From NCBI RefSeq assembly GCF_003014575.1, contig NZ_PYGF01000001.1:372001-436000 (forward strand): a DNA stretch of 64,000 nucleotides. The letters are read 5' to 3'. The position numbers and the translations under genes are program-made. Shown here piece after piece: positions 36,135 through 45,013 of the stretch. Under the pieces are notes generated by a model. That model saw nothing but the letters and a program-made list of their open reading frames with translations, searched no databases and had not been told where the DNA came from. Numbering within the stretch: the first letter of the stretch is position 1; the number at the start of each line of letters is the position of its first letter. The DNA comes from Cecembia rubra. Its GTDB lineage: Bacteria > Bacteroidota > Bacteroidia > Cytophagales > Cyclobacteriaceae.

Positions 36135-37475
36135 ATGAATATTGTTATAGCAGGTGCCGGTGACATGGGATACCACTTGGCCGAGCATCTCAGTTTTGAA
36201 AATCAGGACATTACCCTTGTTGATTTCGACAAGGACGTTTTGGATAATGTCTCTTCCCACCTTGATGTAATGACCATCCTGGGTGATGCCACCTCACTTG
36301 AAATCCTTAAAAATGCCAATGTTAGGGATGCGGAGATGTTTATGGCTGTCACCACTTCTGAAAAAAGTAATATCGTAGCTGCGGTTTTGGCTAAGCAATT
36401 GGGTGCTAAAAGGGTGATTGCAAGGGTAAGGAACCATGATTATCTGAAGCCGGAACATGAAGTTTTCTTTAAGAATTTAGGAATTGATAATATCATTTCT
36501 CCAAGCATGCTTTGCAGTGGGGAAATTTACCGTATGATCAAAAACTCGACTTTCACAGATGTTTTTGAATTTGAAGGCGGCAAGTTGAATGTGGTAGGTT
36601 TGACTTTGGACCAATACTGTACTTTGGTCAATAAGAAGATTGCGGATATGAAACATGATCCGATTTTTGAGGACATCAAAATCATAGCAATAGTCAGGGA
36701 TCAGATTACGATTATCCCTAGGGGCAATACAGTCATTCGGAACAATGACCATGTATTTTTTATTTCAAACAAAAAAGCTGTCTCTTCCATCATTGAGCTT
36801 TTGGGACAGCAGAAAGTGATCATTAAAAATATCATGATCATCGGTGGTGATGATATGGCCTATACAACAGCTCTAAAACTAGAGAATGAATATAGGGTAA
36901 CCTTAGTACACAGAGATAAGGAACGATGTAAATGGCTTTCTGAGAGATTGAACCATACTTTGGTCATCAATGGGGATTATAAAAATATTGAATTGTTGAT
37001 TGAAGAAGGATTGGAGAAAATGGAAGCATTTATTTCACTCACAGAATCTTCAGAAACCAACATTATTACTTCACTAAGCGCCAAAAACCATGGTGTTTAC
37101 AAGGCCATTGCCCATGTGGATACAAGGGAATATATCCATATCTCACACAGTATAGGTGTCGATTCCCTAATCAATAAAAAATTAGTTGCTGCCAATCAGG
37201 TTTCCCGCTATTTACGCAAAGGCAAAGTTGAGGCCGTTTCGGGTATTTATGGAGTGGATGCTGAAATCATCCAATATATGATTACTAAAAATAACCGGGT
37301 AACAAAGCATCCATTGAGGGATTTACATTTTCCAGAAACTGCAATTGTAGCTGGAGTGATCAGAGGAGAGGAAGTTTATATTCCAAACGGTAATTTTACA
37401 TTATCACTCAATGACAAAGTGATAGTCTTGGCGCTTCCTGCCGCCAAAGCTTCACTTGAAAAATTCTTTCATTGA
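36135..37475 (+). CDS. trkA: Trk potassium uptake protein TrkA
   Basis: 446 residues with two Rossmann RCK halves: MNIVIAGAGDMGYHLAEHL at residue 1 and IIGGDDMAYTTALKL near 236, each followed by a TrkA-C domain (about 140-220 and 365-445). This tandem architecture is that of TrkA, the NAD(H)/nucleotide-gated ring regulating TrkH. It acts at the cytosolic face. trkH begins 3 bases after its stop, so they form an operon. Confidence 0.95.
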   Translation: MNIVIAGAGDMGYHLAEHLSFENQDITLVDFDKDVLDNVSSHLDVMTILGDATSLEILKNANVRDAEMFMAVTTSEKSNIVAAVLAKQLGAKRVIARVRNHDYLKPEHEVFFKNLGIDNIISPSMLCSGEIYRMIKNSTFTDVFEFEGGKLNVVGLTLDQYCTLVNKKIADMKHDPIFEDIKIIAIVRDQITIIPRGNTVIRNNDHVFFISNKKAVSSIIELLGQQKVIIKNIMIIGGDDMAYTTALKLENEYRVTLVHRDKERCKWLSERLNHTLVINGDYKNIELLIEEGLEKMEAFISLTESSETNIITSLSAKNHGVYKAIAHVDTREYIHISHSIGVDSLINKKLVAANQVSRYLRKGKVEAVSGIYGVDAEIIQYMITKNNRVTKHPLRDLHFPETAIVAGVIRGEEVYIPNGNFTLSLNDKVIVLALPAAKASLEKFFH

Positions 37476-37478
37476 TTT

Positions 37479-38930
37479 ATGATCCATTTCAAAGCTATCG
37501 GTAAAGTAATGGGGGCCCTTTTGATGCTTTTTGCATTGATGATGCTTCCCGGTGCCGGATTTGCCTATTATTTTGACACGGGGGACTTTGATGCGCTGTT
37601 ACAATCTTCACTGATAACCTTTAGTTTTGGGTCCATAATGTTTTTTTCTTTTTCTAGGCAGGACCAGAATATAAGAAAAAGGGAAGGTTACCTTATAGTT
37701 TCTGTAAGCTGGTTACTGATGAGTATTTTTGGAATGATCCCTTATTTATTAAGCGATCTTTCCTTTGGAATAAGTGATGCAATTTTTGAAACAATTTCGG
37801 GCCTTACGACTACTGGCGCTACGATTATTAATGATATCGAAGCTGCTCCTAAAGGTATCTTATTTTGGCGATCCATGACCCAATGGATTGGTGGATTGGG
37901 TATTATTGTGCTGACTGTTGCCATATTTCCACTTTTGGGTATTGGTGGTATTGAGCTGTTTGTGGCGGAGTCACCAGGCCCAACTTCTGACAAGCTGCAT
38001 CCCAGGATTCAAGAGACTGCCAAGCGATTATGGTATGTCTATATGGGCTTGACTATATTGGCAGGGGTGTTGTATTATATTGGAGGAATGACTTTTTATG
38101 ATGCTGTCAACCATGCGTTAACGACTTTGGCGACAGGTGGATTTTCTACCAAAAACGCCAGTCTAGCTCATTTTACTTCACCATTTATCCATTATACTGC
38201 CATTATTTTCATGATTTTGGCAGGTACCAACTTTACTGTCATTTATTTTGGGTTGACCGGTAAATTTGCAAAGGTCTGGAAATCTGATGAGTTCAGAACT
38301 TATATCAGCGTACTGCTGATTTTAGCCTTGGGCCTTTCCGCACCTGTAATTTATTATTCCGGACAGGGTGTAGAAAAGGCATTTCGGGATACCTTGTTTC
38401 AGGTCGTTTCATTAGTGACAACAACCGGCTACGTTACCGCTGATTATACTTCATATCATTCAGGCCTTACAATGGTGTTCTTCATGTTATTGTTTTTCGG
38501 GGCATCAGCAGGGTCTACCAGTGGCGGGATTAAGTTTATCAGACACCTGGCATTTTTCAAAAACTCATGGCTGGAATTCAAAAGGATAGTACATCCCAGA
38601 GCTGTCGTACCTTTAAAAATAAACGGAGATCGGGTAACAGGTAAAATCATAACACATATCATGAACTTTCTCCTGATTTATCTTATGATTTTTACCATCA
38701 GCTCCATCATAGTATCCCTAATGGGTTATGATCTTTTGACCTCATTTGGAGCAGTTGCCACCAGTTTGGGAAATGTGGGACCTGCTATTGGAAGGGTTGG
38801 ACCTATGGACAATTTCGCTTTCTTTGATCCATTTACAAAAATTTTCCTCTCTTTTATCATGCTGTTGGGTAGGTTGGAGTTGTTTACCATTTTGGTGCTT
38901 TTTACCCCTTATTTCTGGAGGGCTAACTAA
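37479..38930 (+). CDS. trkH: Trk potassium uptake channel TrkH
   Basis: 483 residues with about eight to ten membrane segments and four selectivity-filter P-loops: SGLTTTGATI near 108, LATGGFST near 214, VTTTGYVTAD near 313 and TSLGNVGPAIG near 428. That is the TrkH/KtrB fold. It forms the K+ pore with TrkA. It is cotranscribed with trkA. Confidence 0.95.
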   Translation: MIHFKAIGKVMGALLMLFALMMLPGAGFAYYFDTGDFDALLQSSLITFSFGSIMFFSFSRQDQNIRKREGYLIVSVSWLLMSIFGMIPYLLSDLSFGISDAIFETISGLTTTGATIINDIEAAPKGILFWRSMTQWIGGLGIIVLTVAIFPLLGIGGIELFVAESPGPTSDKLHPRIQETAKRLWYVYMGLTILAGVLYYIGGMTFYDAVNHALTTLATGGFSTKNASLAHFTSPFIHYTAIIFMILAGTNFTVIYFGLTGKFAKVWKSDEFRTYISVLLILALGLSAPVIYYSGQGVEKAFRDTLFQVVSLVTTTGYVTADYTSYHSGLTMVFFMLLFFGASAGSTSGGIKFIRHLAFFKNSWLEFKRIVHPRAVVPLKINGDRVTGKIITHIMNFLLIYLMIFTISSIIVSLMGYDLLTSFGAVATSLGNVGPAIGRVGPMDNFAFFDPFTKIFLSFIMLLGRLELFTILVLFTPYFWRAN

Positions 38931-39103
38931 TCTGAGCCATTAGGAATTAAACATAATAGGAATAAACTCACTAATACAGGTTTGATTAAAAGTTTTATAG
39001 ATCTCTAATCTAATCTTTTGCCTTCTTTTGATACTATAGGGGTTCAATGAAATAGTATTTCAATGTCCCACCAAGCCGAACGTTAATTTGCTAATTTTTT
39101 GGA

Positions 39104-41557
39104 TTAACCATCTACCATATGTGCTTTCATCTTGGCAATCCTTTCCTCCAGAGACTCTGATGAAAGCTGTGCCCTCAACCTGTCTACCATGATAGGAAAA
39201 GAAAATGGGGTAAACTGTCCCGGTTTTTTAAGCACTATCTTTTGTCTATTGATTTTCCTGATGGCTTCAAGAACTTTGTCTCTTTCCATTTGCATATCCA
39301 AAACTTCTCTATGAGCCTGTTTAAGGAGGAGATTGTCGGGGTCATAATCCTCAAAAACGCCATATAAAATACCAGAATTGGCCTGAAGGTGTCTAAATTT
39401 CATGGGTTTTCCCGGATAACCTTGAAAGATCAAGCCTGATATAGTGGCTATATCCCGGAATTTTCTTTTACTCATTTCACTTTCATTGATGCAGGCAAGA
39501 ATATCTTCCTCCAAGTTAACTTCTGAAAATAAATCCTCTTCCAAGAGTTCTTCTATTGGTATTGCTTGATCCGATAGCAGTTCAAATCCATAATCATTCA
39601 TGGCTATACTCAGGGTCAATGAATAAGAAACTGAGATTCGATATGCCACCAATGCCCCTAAAACCTCATGGACCATTCTTCCTTCAAAAGGGAAAAAGAA
39701 AATATGGTGACCCTCTCTTGAAATGTTTTTTTCAATTAAAAAGGTGTGTTGATCAGGAATAATGGATAATTTTTGTTGTAGGTCCAAGAGCGGTGAAATA
39801 AATATGGATTCTTCAGACTCATAAATTCCATTGACGGCTTTTTCCAAAATTTCCCTGATTTTTCCGGAGAGCTTGGAGGTTAGGGATATCCTTCCGCCCA
39901 TGTAGGAGGGAGTATTGCTACTTTTTTTATTGGAAAGTTGTACGTATGCGTTCATATCTTTAATTCCGATAAATTCAAGATTTCTTCCAGAAAAAAAGAA
40001 GCGGTCTCCCTGCCTTAACCGGGAAAGGAAATATTCCTCAATTAAACCCAAATAAGTTCCGTTTTTGAATTTCACTTTCAACATGGGGTCACTTACTATC
40101 GTACCCATCGAAAGCCTATGCCTCATAGCTGTTTTTTTGTCTTTGACTTTGTAGATTTTATCTTCAGCCAACTCAACTTTGGCAAATTCCTCATAACCAC
40201 TTAAAGAACTTCCTCCTTCAGTAATAAATGACATTACCCATTGAAATTCCACAGGACTTATATCCTGAAATGCATGTGTGTTTTTTATCAGTCTAAAGGT
40301 TTCATCTTCCCTAAAACCATCACCCACAGCCAAAGTAACGAGAAACTGTATCAGCACATCATAAGTCAGGGTAGGGGAATGGATATTTTCAATTTCTCCC
40401 GTTTGTAAAGCATCACGAAGAGCCGCAGCTTCCACTATCTCCAAAGAATTGGTAGGTACAAAATAGATCTCACTGGGCAGGCCTGGTTGATGCCCAGAAC
40501 GACCTGCCCTTTGGACAAATCTTGCAACGCCCTTAGGACTGCCAATTTGAATTACTGCATCAACTGGCCTAAAGTCAACACCCAGGTCGAGTGATGAAGT
40601 GCAGACTACTAATTTCAATTTACCTGAATGTAGGGCTTCTTCCACCCAGGTCCTGACATTTTGGTCCAACGAGCCGTGGTGTATGGCTACCAAGCCCGCC
40701 CAGTCAGGCCTTCTTTCCATGATATGGTGGTACCATATTTCACTTTGCGCGCGGGTATTGGTAAAAAGCAGCACTGATCTGTGATTTTCTATAATAGGCA
40801 AGACCTTATCTATCAATTTTATCCCAAGATGTCCTGACCAAGGGTACTTTTCTAATTCATCAGGAAATACAGTATGGAGTAAAATATTTTTATCTACCTC
40901 TGCCCGAATGATATGAATTGGTAAATTCTTTCCAAGGAGAATTCGGCATGCTTCATCCAAATTTCCTATAGTGGCAGAAATACCCCAGAGCTTAAAATTT
41001 TTGGAGCTGACCTGTCTGATATAGGATACGGCCAATTGAACTTGAATTCCCCTTTTATTTCCTACAAGCTCATGCCATTCATCAATTACAATGGCTTTAA
41101 GATTGGCAAATTGTTGATGATGGCCCTTTTGTGCCAAAAGTATATGCAAGGTTTCAGGTGTTGTTACAAGGCATTCAGGAGGATTTTTTTTCTGGGAAAT
41201 CCTGTCTTTATTGTCTGTGTCTCCATTTCTAACCGAAACCTTCCAGGGCAGTCCAATCGCTATGCAGACCTCCTGCATAGCCTTTTGGATATCTTGGGCA
41301 AGTGCTCTTAATGGAGTTACCCAAATCAATTGGATTCCGTTTTTTTTAGGTTTTTGCCAGTCTTCGGGATTATTTTGGATATATTCCAGAATGACCGGAA
41401 ACCAAAGGGCAAAAGTTTTCCCACTTCCAGTTGGAGCATTTAGGAGCCCTGATTTGCCATTAAGGTAATCATTCCAAGTATTGACCTGAAATTCAAAAGG
41501 TTTCCAGCCTTTTTGTGCAAAATATTGATAAGCTAAAGAGAACTCCCTATTTTCCAT
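39104..41557 (-). CDS. Ligase-associated DEXH-box (Lhr-like) helicase
   Basis: 817 residues. The N-terminal helicase core has Walker A NAPTGSGKTF near residue 37, DEWH (DEXH) in IDEWHELVG, SATIGN and the C-terminal lobe GRSGHQPG. The Lhr winged-helix/beta-barrel part covers 400-620. The adjacent DNA ligase and this length identify the 'ligase-associated DNA damage response DEXH box helicase' family. It is a 3'-5' translocase in DNA repair. It starts within the ligase gene (11-base overlap). The exonuclease and PdeM phosphoesterase genes normally found alongside are not here. Confidence 0.93.
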   Translation of the reverse strand: MENREFSLAYQYFAQKGWKPFEFQVNTWNDYLNGKSGLLNAPTGSGKTFALWFPVILEYIQNNPEDWQKPKKNGIQLIWVTPLRALAQDIQKAMQEVCIAIGLPWKVSVRNGDTDNKDRISQKKNPPECLVTTPETLHILLAQKGHHQQFANLKAIVIDEWHELVGNKRGIQVQLAVSYIRQVSSKNFKLWGISATIGNLDEACRILLGKNLPIHIIRAEVDKNILLHTVFPDELEKYPWSGHLGIKLIDKVLPIIENHRSVLLFTNTRAQSEIWYHHIMERRPDWAGLVAIHHGSLDQNVRTWVEEALHSGKLKLVVCTSSLDLGVDFRPVDAVIQIGSPKGVARFVQRAGRSGHQPGLPSEIYFVPTNSLEIVEAAALRDALQTGEIENIHSPTLTYDVLIQFLVTLAVGDGFREDETFRLIKNTHAFQDISPVEFQWVMSFITEGGSSLSGYEEFAKVELAEDKIYKVKDKKTAMRHRLSMGTIVSDPMLKVKFKNGTYLGLIEEYFLSRLRQGDRFFFSGRNLEFIGIKDMNAYVQLSNKKSSNTPSYMGGRISLTSKLSGKIREILEKAVNGIYESEESIFISPLLDLQQKLSIIPDQHTFLIEKNISREGHHIFFFPFEGRMVHEVLGALVAYRISVSYSLTLSIAMNDYGFELLSDQAIPIEELLEEDLFSEVNLEEDILACINESEMSKRKFRDIATISGLIFQGYPGKPMKFRHLQANSGILYGVFEDYDPDNLLLKQAHREVLDMQMERDKVLEAIRKINRQKIVLKKPGQFTPFSFPIMVDRLRAQLSSESLEERIAKMKAHMVDG

Positions 41558-43139
41558 AGACTTCTAGTAAATCTTTTAAATCAATCAGGGTGTTAGCTTC
41601 TTCAATGGATTTGTCTTTTCTCCATCTTTTGATCCTAGGAAACCTCAGGGCTATTCCGGATTTATGCCTAGAGCTCTCTTGGATACCTTCGAAGGCTATT
41701 TCAAACACCAGTCCAGGTTTAACCGTTCTCACTGGTCCGAACCTTTCTTGGGTATTTTGCTTCACATACTTGTCCACTTCTCTGATTTCAGCATCAGTAA
41801 GGCCGGAATAGGCTTTGGTGAATGGGATTAATTTTCCATTATCCCAAACAGCCAAGGTATAATCTGTAAACAAATCTGCCCTTCTTCCATGCCCCTTTTG
41901 GGCATAAACCATAACGCCGTCAATGGTGAGGGGTTCAATTTTCCATTTCCACCAATTCCCTCTTTTCCGTCCAACCTCATAGGCAGAGTCTTTATGCTTT
42001 AGCATAAAGCCTTCAGCCATCATCTTTCTGGAATGTTTATGTATTTTTTGAAGTTGGTTCCAAGAACCGGATTCAACCAAGGGAGAAAGCCTTAAATTAT
42101 TATGGCAAACGGTATAAGAGAGTTCTTCTAAAAGTGCTCGCCGGGTTTTTATTGGTAAAGCCCTGATATCCTTTCCATCAATTTCCAATAAATCATAGGC
42201 AATAAAACTCACAGGTGCTTCCATGAGGATCTTTTTTGTGAGATTTTTCCTGCCAATTCTGGTTTGCAGTAGGGAAAAAGGAAGAGGCTTATCCTTATCA
42301 AAACATAAAATTTCTCCATCCAGGACTGAACCCTCTGGCAATGTTAAAGCCATTTCAGTTAATTCAGGAAATTTGTCAGTGACAAGCTCTTCTCCTCTTG
42401 ACCAAATGTATATTTCACCGTTTCTCTTGATCAATTGACCCCTGATGCCATCCCATTTCCATTCAATTTGCCAAGCGGATACCTCACCTAATTCCTCAAA
42501 TTCTTTATCCAAAGAATGCGCTAAATAAAATGGGTAAGGTCTGGATAAATCATCAGAAAGATTTTTGGACAGTATTAATGAATTAAAATTGCTTGAAGAT
42601 GGATCCCAATCGCCCATAATCCTGTGCGCAACTTCTGTTTTTTCCATTCCAAAAGCATCAGCAACTGCTTGAGTTACCAGATTTTGGCTGACACCGATGC
42701 GGAATCCTCCTGTAATTATTTTTGTAAAAACAAAAAGTTCCTCTTTATCCAATACTTTCCAGACCTGCATGATTTTCTCCTTCTTTTCCAGTTCATTCAT
42801 CTTGTCTAAGGACTGGAGAAAATTTATCCAATAAGCAAGTGACCTATCTTGACTTTCTGTGGTTAAAGGAAGTAAAAGGGACAGGGTTTCGGCCAAGTCA
42901 CCAACAGTTTGATAAGATTCTTCGAATAGCCAGTCAGGAATGCCAGACCACTCACAGGCCCACACCCTCAACAGTTTGGTATTGACCTGCCTTTTAGGTC
43001 TTTTATGGGTAAACAGTGCCAATGTCCAAAGCTTATCTTCATCTGGAGCAGATAAAAAATAGCGTTTCAAGGCCTCCAGTTTGTCAGAGGTTTTGTTGCT
43101 TTGATCAAGCTCTTGAAACAATTGGGCAAATGATCTCAT
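41547..43139 (-). CDS. ATP-dependent DNA ligase (ligase-associated repair cluster)
   Basis: 530 residues. The N-terminal helical DNA-binding domain spans about 1-195, then the nucleotidyltransferase core has EWKWDGIRG with adenylated lysine K228, LDGEIL, FMLKHKD and EIAFEGIQES, followed by the OB domain. It seals nicks with ATP, separately from the NAD ligase LigA. It is the first gene of a two-gene operon with the helicase. The cluster is known in many Bacteroidota and Proteobacteria as a DNA damage response set. Confidence 0.95.
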   Translation of the reverse strand: MRSFAQLFQELDQSNKTSDKLEALKRYFLSAPDEDKLWTLALFTHKRPKRQVNTKLLRVWACEWSGIPDWLFEESYQTVGDLAETLSLLLPLTTESQDRSLAYWINFLQSLDKMNELEKKEKIMQVWKVLDKEELFVFTKIITGGFRIGVSQNLVTQAVADAFGMEKTEVAHRIMGDWDPSSSNFNSLILSKNLSDDLSRPYPFYLAHSLDKEFEELGEVSAWQIEWKWDGIRGQLIKRNGEIYIWSRGEELVTDKFPELTEMALTLPEGSVLDGEILCFDKDKPLPFSLLQTRIGRKNLTKKILMEAPVSFIAYDLLEIDGKDIRALPIKTRRALLEELSYTVCHNNLRLSPLVESGSWNQLQKIHKHSRKMMAEGFMLKHKDSAYEVGRKRGNWWKWKIEPLTIDGVMVYAQKGHGRRADLFTDYTLAVWDNGKLIPFTKAYSGLTDAEIREVDKYVKQNTQERFGPVRTVKPGLVFEIAFEGIQESSRHKSGIALRFPRIKRWRKDKSIEEANTLIDLKDLLEVYGK

Positions 43140-43278
43140 ATTGTCTATCCGGTAATGGATTAAGTAAAATTAGGATATTCTTACTTGGTTCAGTCCCGAT
43201 CATTTATATTTGCTTATATTGAAAAAGAATTGAACAAGTTGGCCTGAATGGGCGTAATAAAGAGAAAACAAAGCTGAT

Positions 43279-43791
43279 ATGAAAAAGTTGGCAATTTTAT
43301 TTGTAATGGTTATAGCTATTTATTCTTGTCAACAGGAGGAAAATTCCGATTATACCGGAAATGAAATATCTTATAACCTGTACCAAGGATCTGAATTTGC
43401 TTATACAGGTACTGTATTGGTCAAGGAGTTGAAAAATGGAGACCTTGAATTGAGTTTAAAATTATCTGGAGCAAAGGGGGATTCTGAATATTATTTTCCT
43501 GCTCACCTGCACTTTGGAGCTTATGATAACTTGGATTCTCCAATTGCTTATCTGCTTAATCCTGTTGATATCAGGAAGCTGGAAAGTGTAACAGTTTTAG
43601 GACAATTGTCTAATGGGAATAAATTAAACTTTAATGATTTTATAGCTTTTAATGGGCACATTAAAATTCATCTTGCTGATTCCGGACCCGAATATCAGGT
43701 CATTTTATCAGTTGGAAATGTAGGTAGCAATGACAATAGCGTTGAGGCTTTCAAATTGGAAAATATGACCATGTGCTCACCTTATTATTAA
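43279..43791 (+). CDS. CHRD-like small lipoprotein
   Basis: 170 residues with a lipobox (AIYSC, C17). The mature part has FPAHLHFGAYDN, then FNGHIKIHL, spaced as in CHRD/Cu-Zn superoxide dismutase-like domains, but the match is weak. It may bind metal through these histidines. It is a single-gene unit ending in a strong terminator. Function unknown. Confidence 0.7.
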   Translation: MKKLAILFVMVIAIYSCQQEENSDYTGNEISYNLYQGSEFAYTGTVLVKELKNGDLELSLKLSGAKGDSEYYFPAHLHFGAYDNLDSPIAYLLNPVDIRKLESVTVLGQLSNGNKLNFNDFIAFNGHIKIHLADSGPEYQVILSVGNVGSNDNSVEAFKLENMTMCSPYY

Positions 43792-43811
43792 TTAAAAAAA
43801 AGTATGCATAG

Positions 43812-43847
43812 AAAAAGGCCTTTCATTGATGTGAAAGGCCTTTTTTT
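43812..43847 (+). terminator. Intrinsic terminator
   Basis: A 14-bp stem (AAAAAGGCCTTTCA / TGAAAGGCCTTTTT) with a 6-base loop and T-run. It is symmetrical enough to serve both the plus-strand lipoprotein and the minus-strand His-rich gene ending at 43855. Confidence 0.92.
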
Positions 43848-43854
43848 GTGTTGT

Positions 43855-44298
43855 TCAATTATCTTCTGATTCATCCATTACTTTGGGAGCCAGTAAGTAT
43901 TTCATTTTTTCTGCTATTTCTTCAATTTCTGCATGCATAACTTTTTGGTATTCCAGATGTTCTGCATCTGAAAATTGTTTCATTGGATTGTGTACATGAT
44001 ACTTTCTATGTTCCCCTTCATGATCATGGTCATGGGAATGTTCAAACCCGGGGACTTCAATGATGTCCTTGTCCCAGATTTTTAACTCTTCCTTAATTTC
44101 AGAATAATCGATTTCTCCTTCTTTAAGGGATTTCTCCAAATCCATGATTTCTTCTCTAATATCCAAGGATTTTTGGTGGATCTGATTAGCTTCTATGAGC
44201 TCTGCAGTAATATCCCTATGCTCATGTTTATGGCCGGAACAAAAGGAAAATAATGCCGAAGCAAGCAAAAGCAATGATGGTGCGATAAGTCTCCTCAT
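43855..44298 (-). CDS. His-rich metal-binding lipoprotein candidate
   Basis: 147 residues; lipobox in ALFSFC (C20). The mature protein opens with GHKHEH, is helical and acidic, and has a histidine cluster HSHDHDHEGEHRKYHVH near residues 90-106. This composition is typical of zinc/nickel-binding envelope proteins. It lies downstream of the TonB receptor and acid-rich lipoprotein on the same strand, after a terminator, so it may have partial read-through. A zinc-handling role is inferred from composition and neighbours. Confidence 0.75.
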   Translation of the reverse strand: MRRLIAPSLLLLASALFSFCSGHKHEHRDITAELIEANQIHQKSLDIREEIMDLEKSLKEGEIDYSEIKEELKIWDKDIIEVPGFEHSHDHDHEGEHRKYHVHNPMKQFSDAEHLEYQKVMHAEIEEIAEKMKYLLAPKVMDESEDN

Positions 44299-44326
44299 GA
44301 TAATTATATTTTGAGGAGCTAAATAT

Positions 44327-44358
44327 AAAAAAAGGCTACCAGAAATGGCAGCCTTTTT
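44327..44358 (-). terminator. Terminator after acid-rich lipoprotein
   Basis: On the minus strand AAAAAGGCT / AGCCTTTTT (9-bp stem plus partial inner pairs) ends in a T-run. It lies 5 bases after the lipoprotein stop at 44363 and separates it from the His-rich gene. Confidence 0.8.
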
Positions 44359-44362
44359 AAAA

Positions 44363-44974
44363 TTATGGATTCAATACCAATGGGAAAGTAATATCAAGAT
44401 CTGTTTCACCCCCTGCTAATACAAAATCCTGCCAATTTGGATTAGTGGCTCCATTGAAGTTTTTATTATGGTCATGGCGTAATACCAATCTGAACTGGGC
44501 ATTGTTAAATCCTGGAGCAGGATTGACCTGAACATATCCTTTCAATCCTATTGGATTTCCATTTTTATCAGCGTCAGCATAGGTATAAGTAAGGATCGGT
44601 GAGCCAACAAAGGCAGTTCCCAGAAAGTAAAACTGATGTTCATCTGCCTCTTCAATTATTTCTTCGGTAATATCCTCATTTTCAATACTGTTGAAAAGTT
44701 CAATTTCTAACAAGTACCTCTTCCCAACTGCCAACTGAATAGTTTCTATTGTTGGGTTGTTTCCCAGTTCAAGGCCTTGGGGATCTGATGCTTTAAATTC
44801 AAATGGATTTCCTATCGGGTTATTGCTATTGTCCACTTCGGTGAAGATCAGGGTCACGTCAGTGATGATTTCCTGCTCTTTTTCAATTTCTGGATCATCA
44901 CTTGTACAAGAGGCCATCACGAATACAAAAGAAGCCAACAAAACTAGTAAGAATCTGTAATTGTGGTTTTTCAT
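44363..44974 (-). CDS. Acid-rich lipoprotein of the TonB-receptor-associated 'type 1 periplasmic binding fold' family
   Basis: 203 residues from ATG 44974 (MKNHNYRFLLVLLASF); lipobox FVMASC. The mature part has the pattern I recall from a Bacteroidota family that follows ZnuD-like TonB receptors: LLEIELFNSIENEDITEEIIEEADEHQFYF, then beta strands and LRHDHNKN. The acid-plus-His segment (about 96-115) and HDH near 170 may bind a metal. The receptor gene ends 39 bases upstream, so they are an operon. Annotation names for this family are historical; function is unproved. Confidence 0.78.
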   Translation of the reverse strand: MKNHNYRFLLVLLASFVFVMASCTSDDPEIEKEQEIITDVTLIFTEVDNSNNPIGNPFEFKASDPQGLELGNNPTIETIQLAVGKRYLLEIELFNSIENEDITEEIIEEADEHQFYFLGTAFVGSPILTYTYADADKNGNPIGLKGYVQVNPAPGFNNAQFRLVLRHDHNKNFNGATNPNWQDFVLAGGETDLDITFPLVLNP

Positions 44975-45013
44975 GGTAATAGATTTTAGTTGTAACATTG
45001 ATATTTATTTGGT

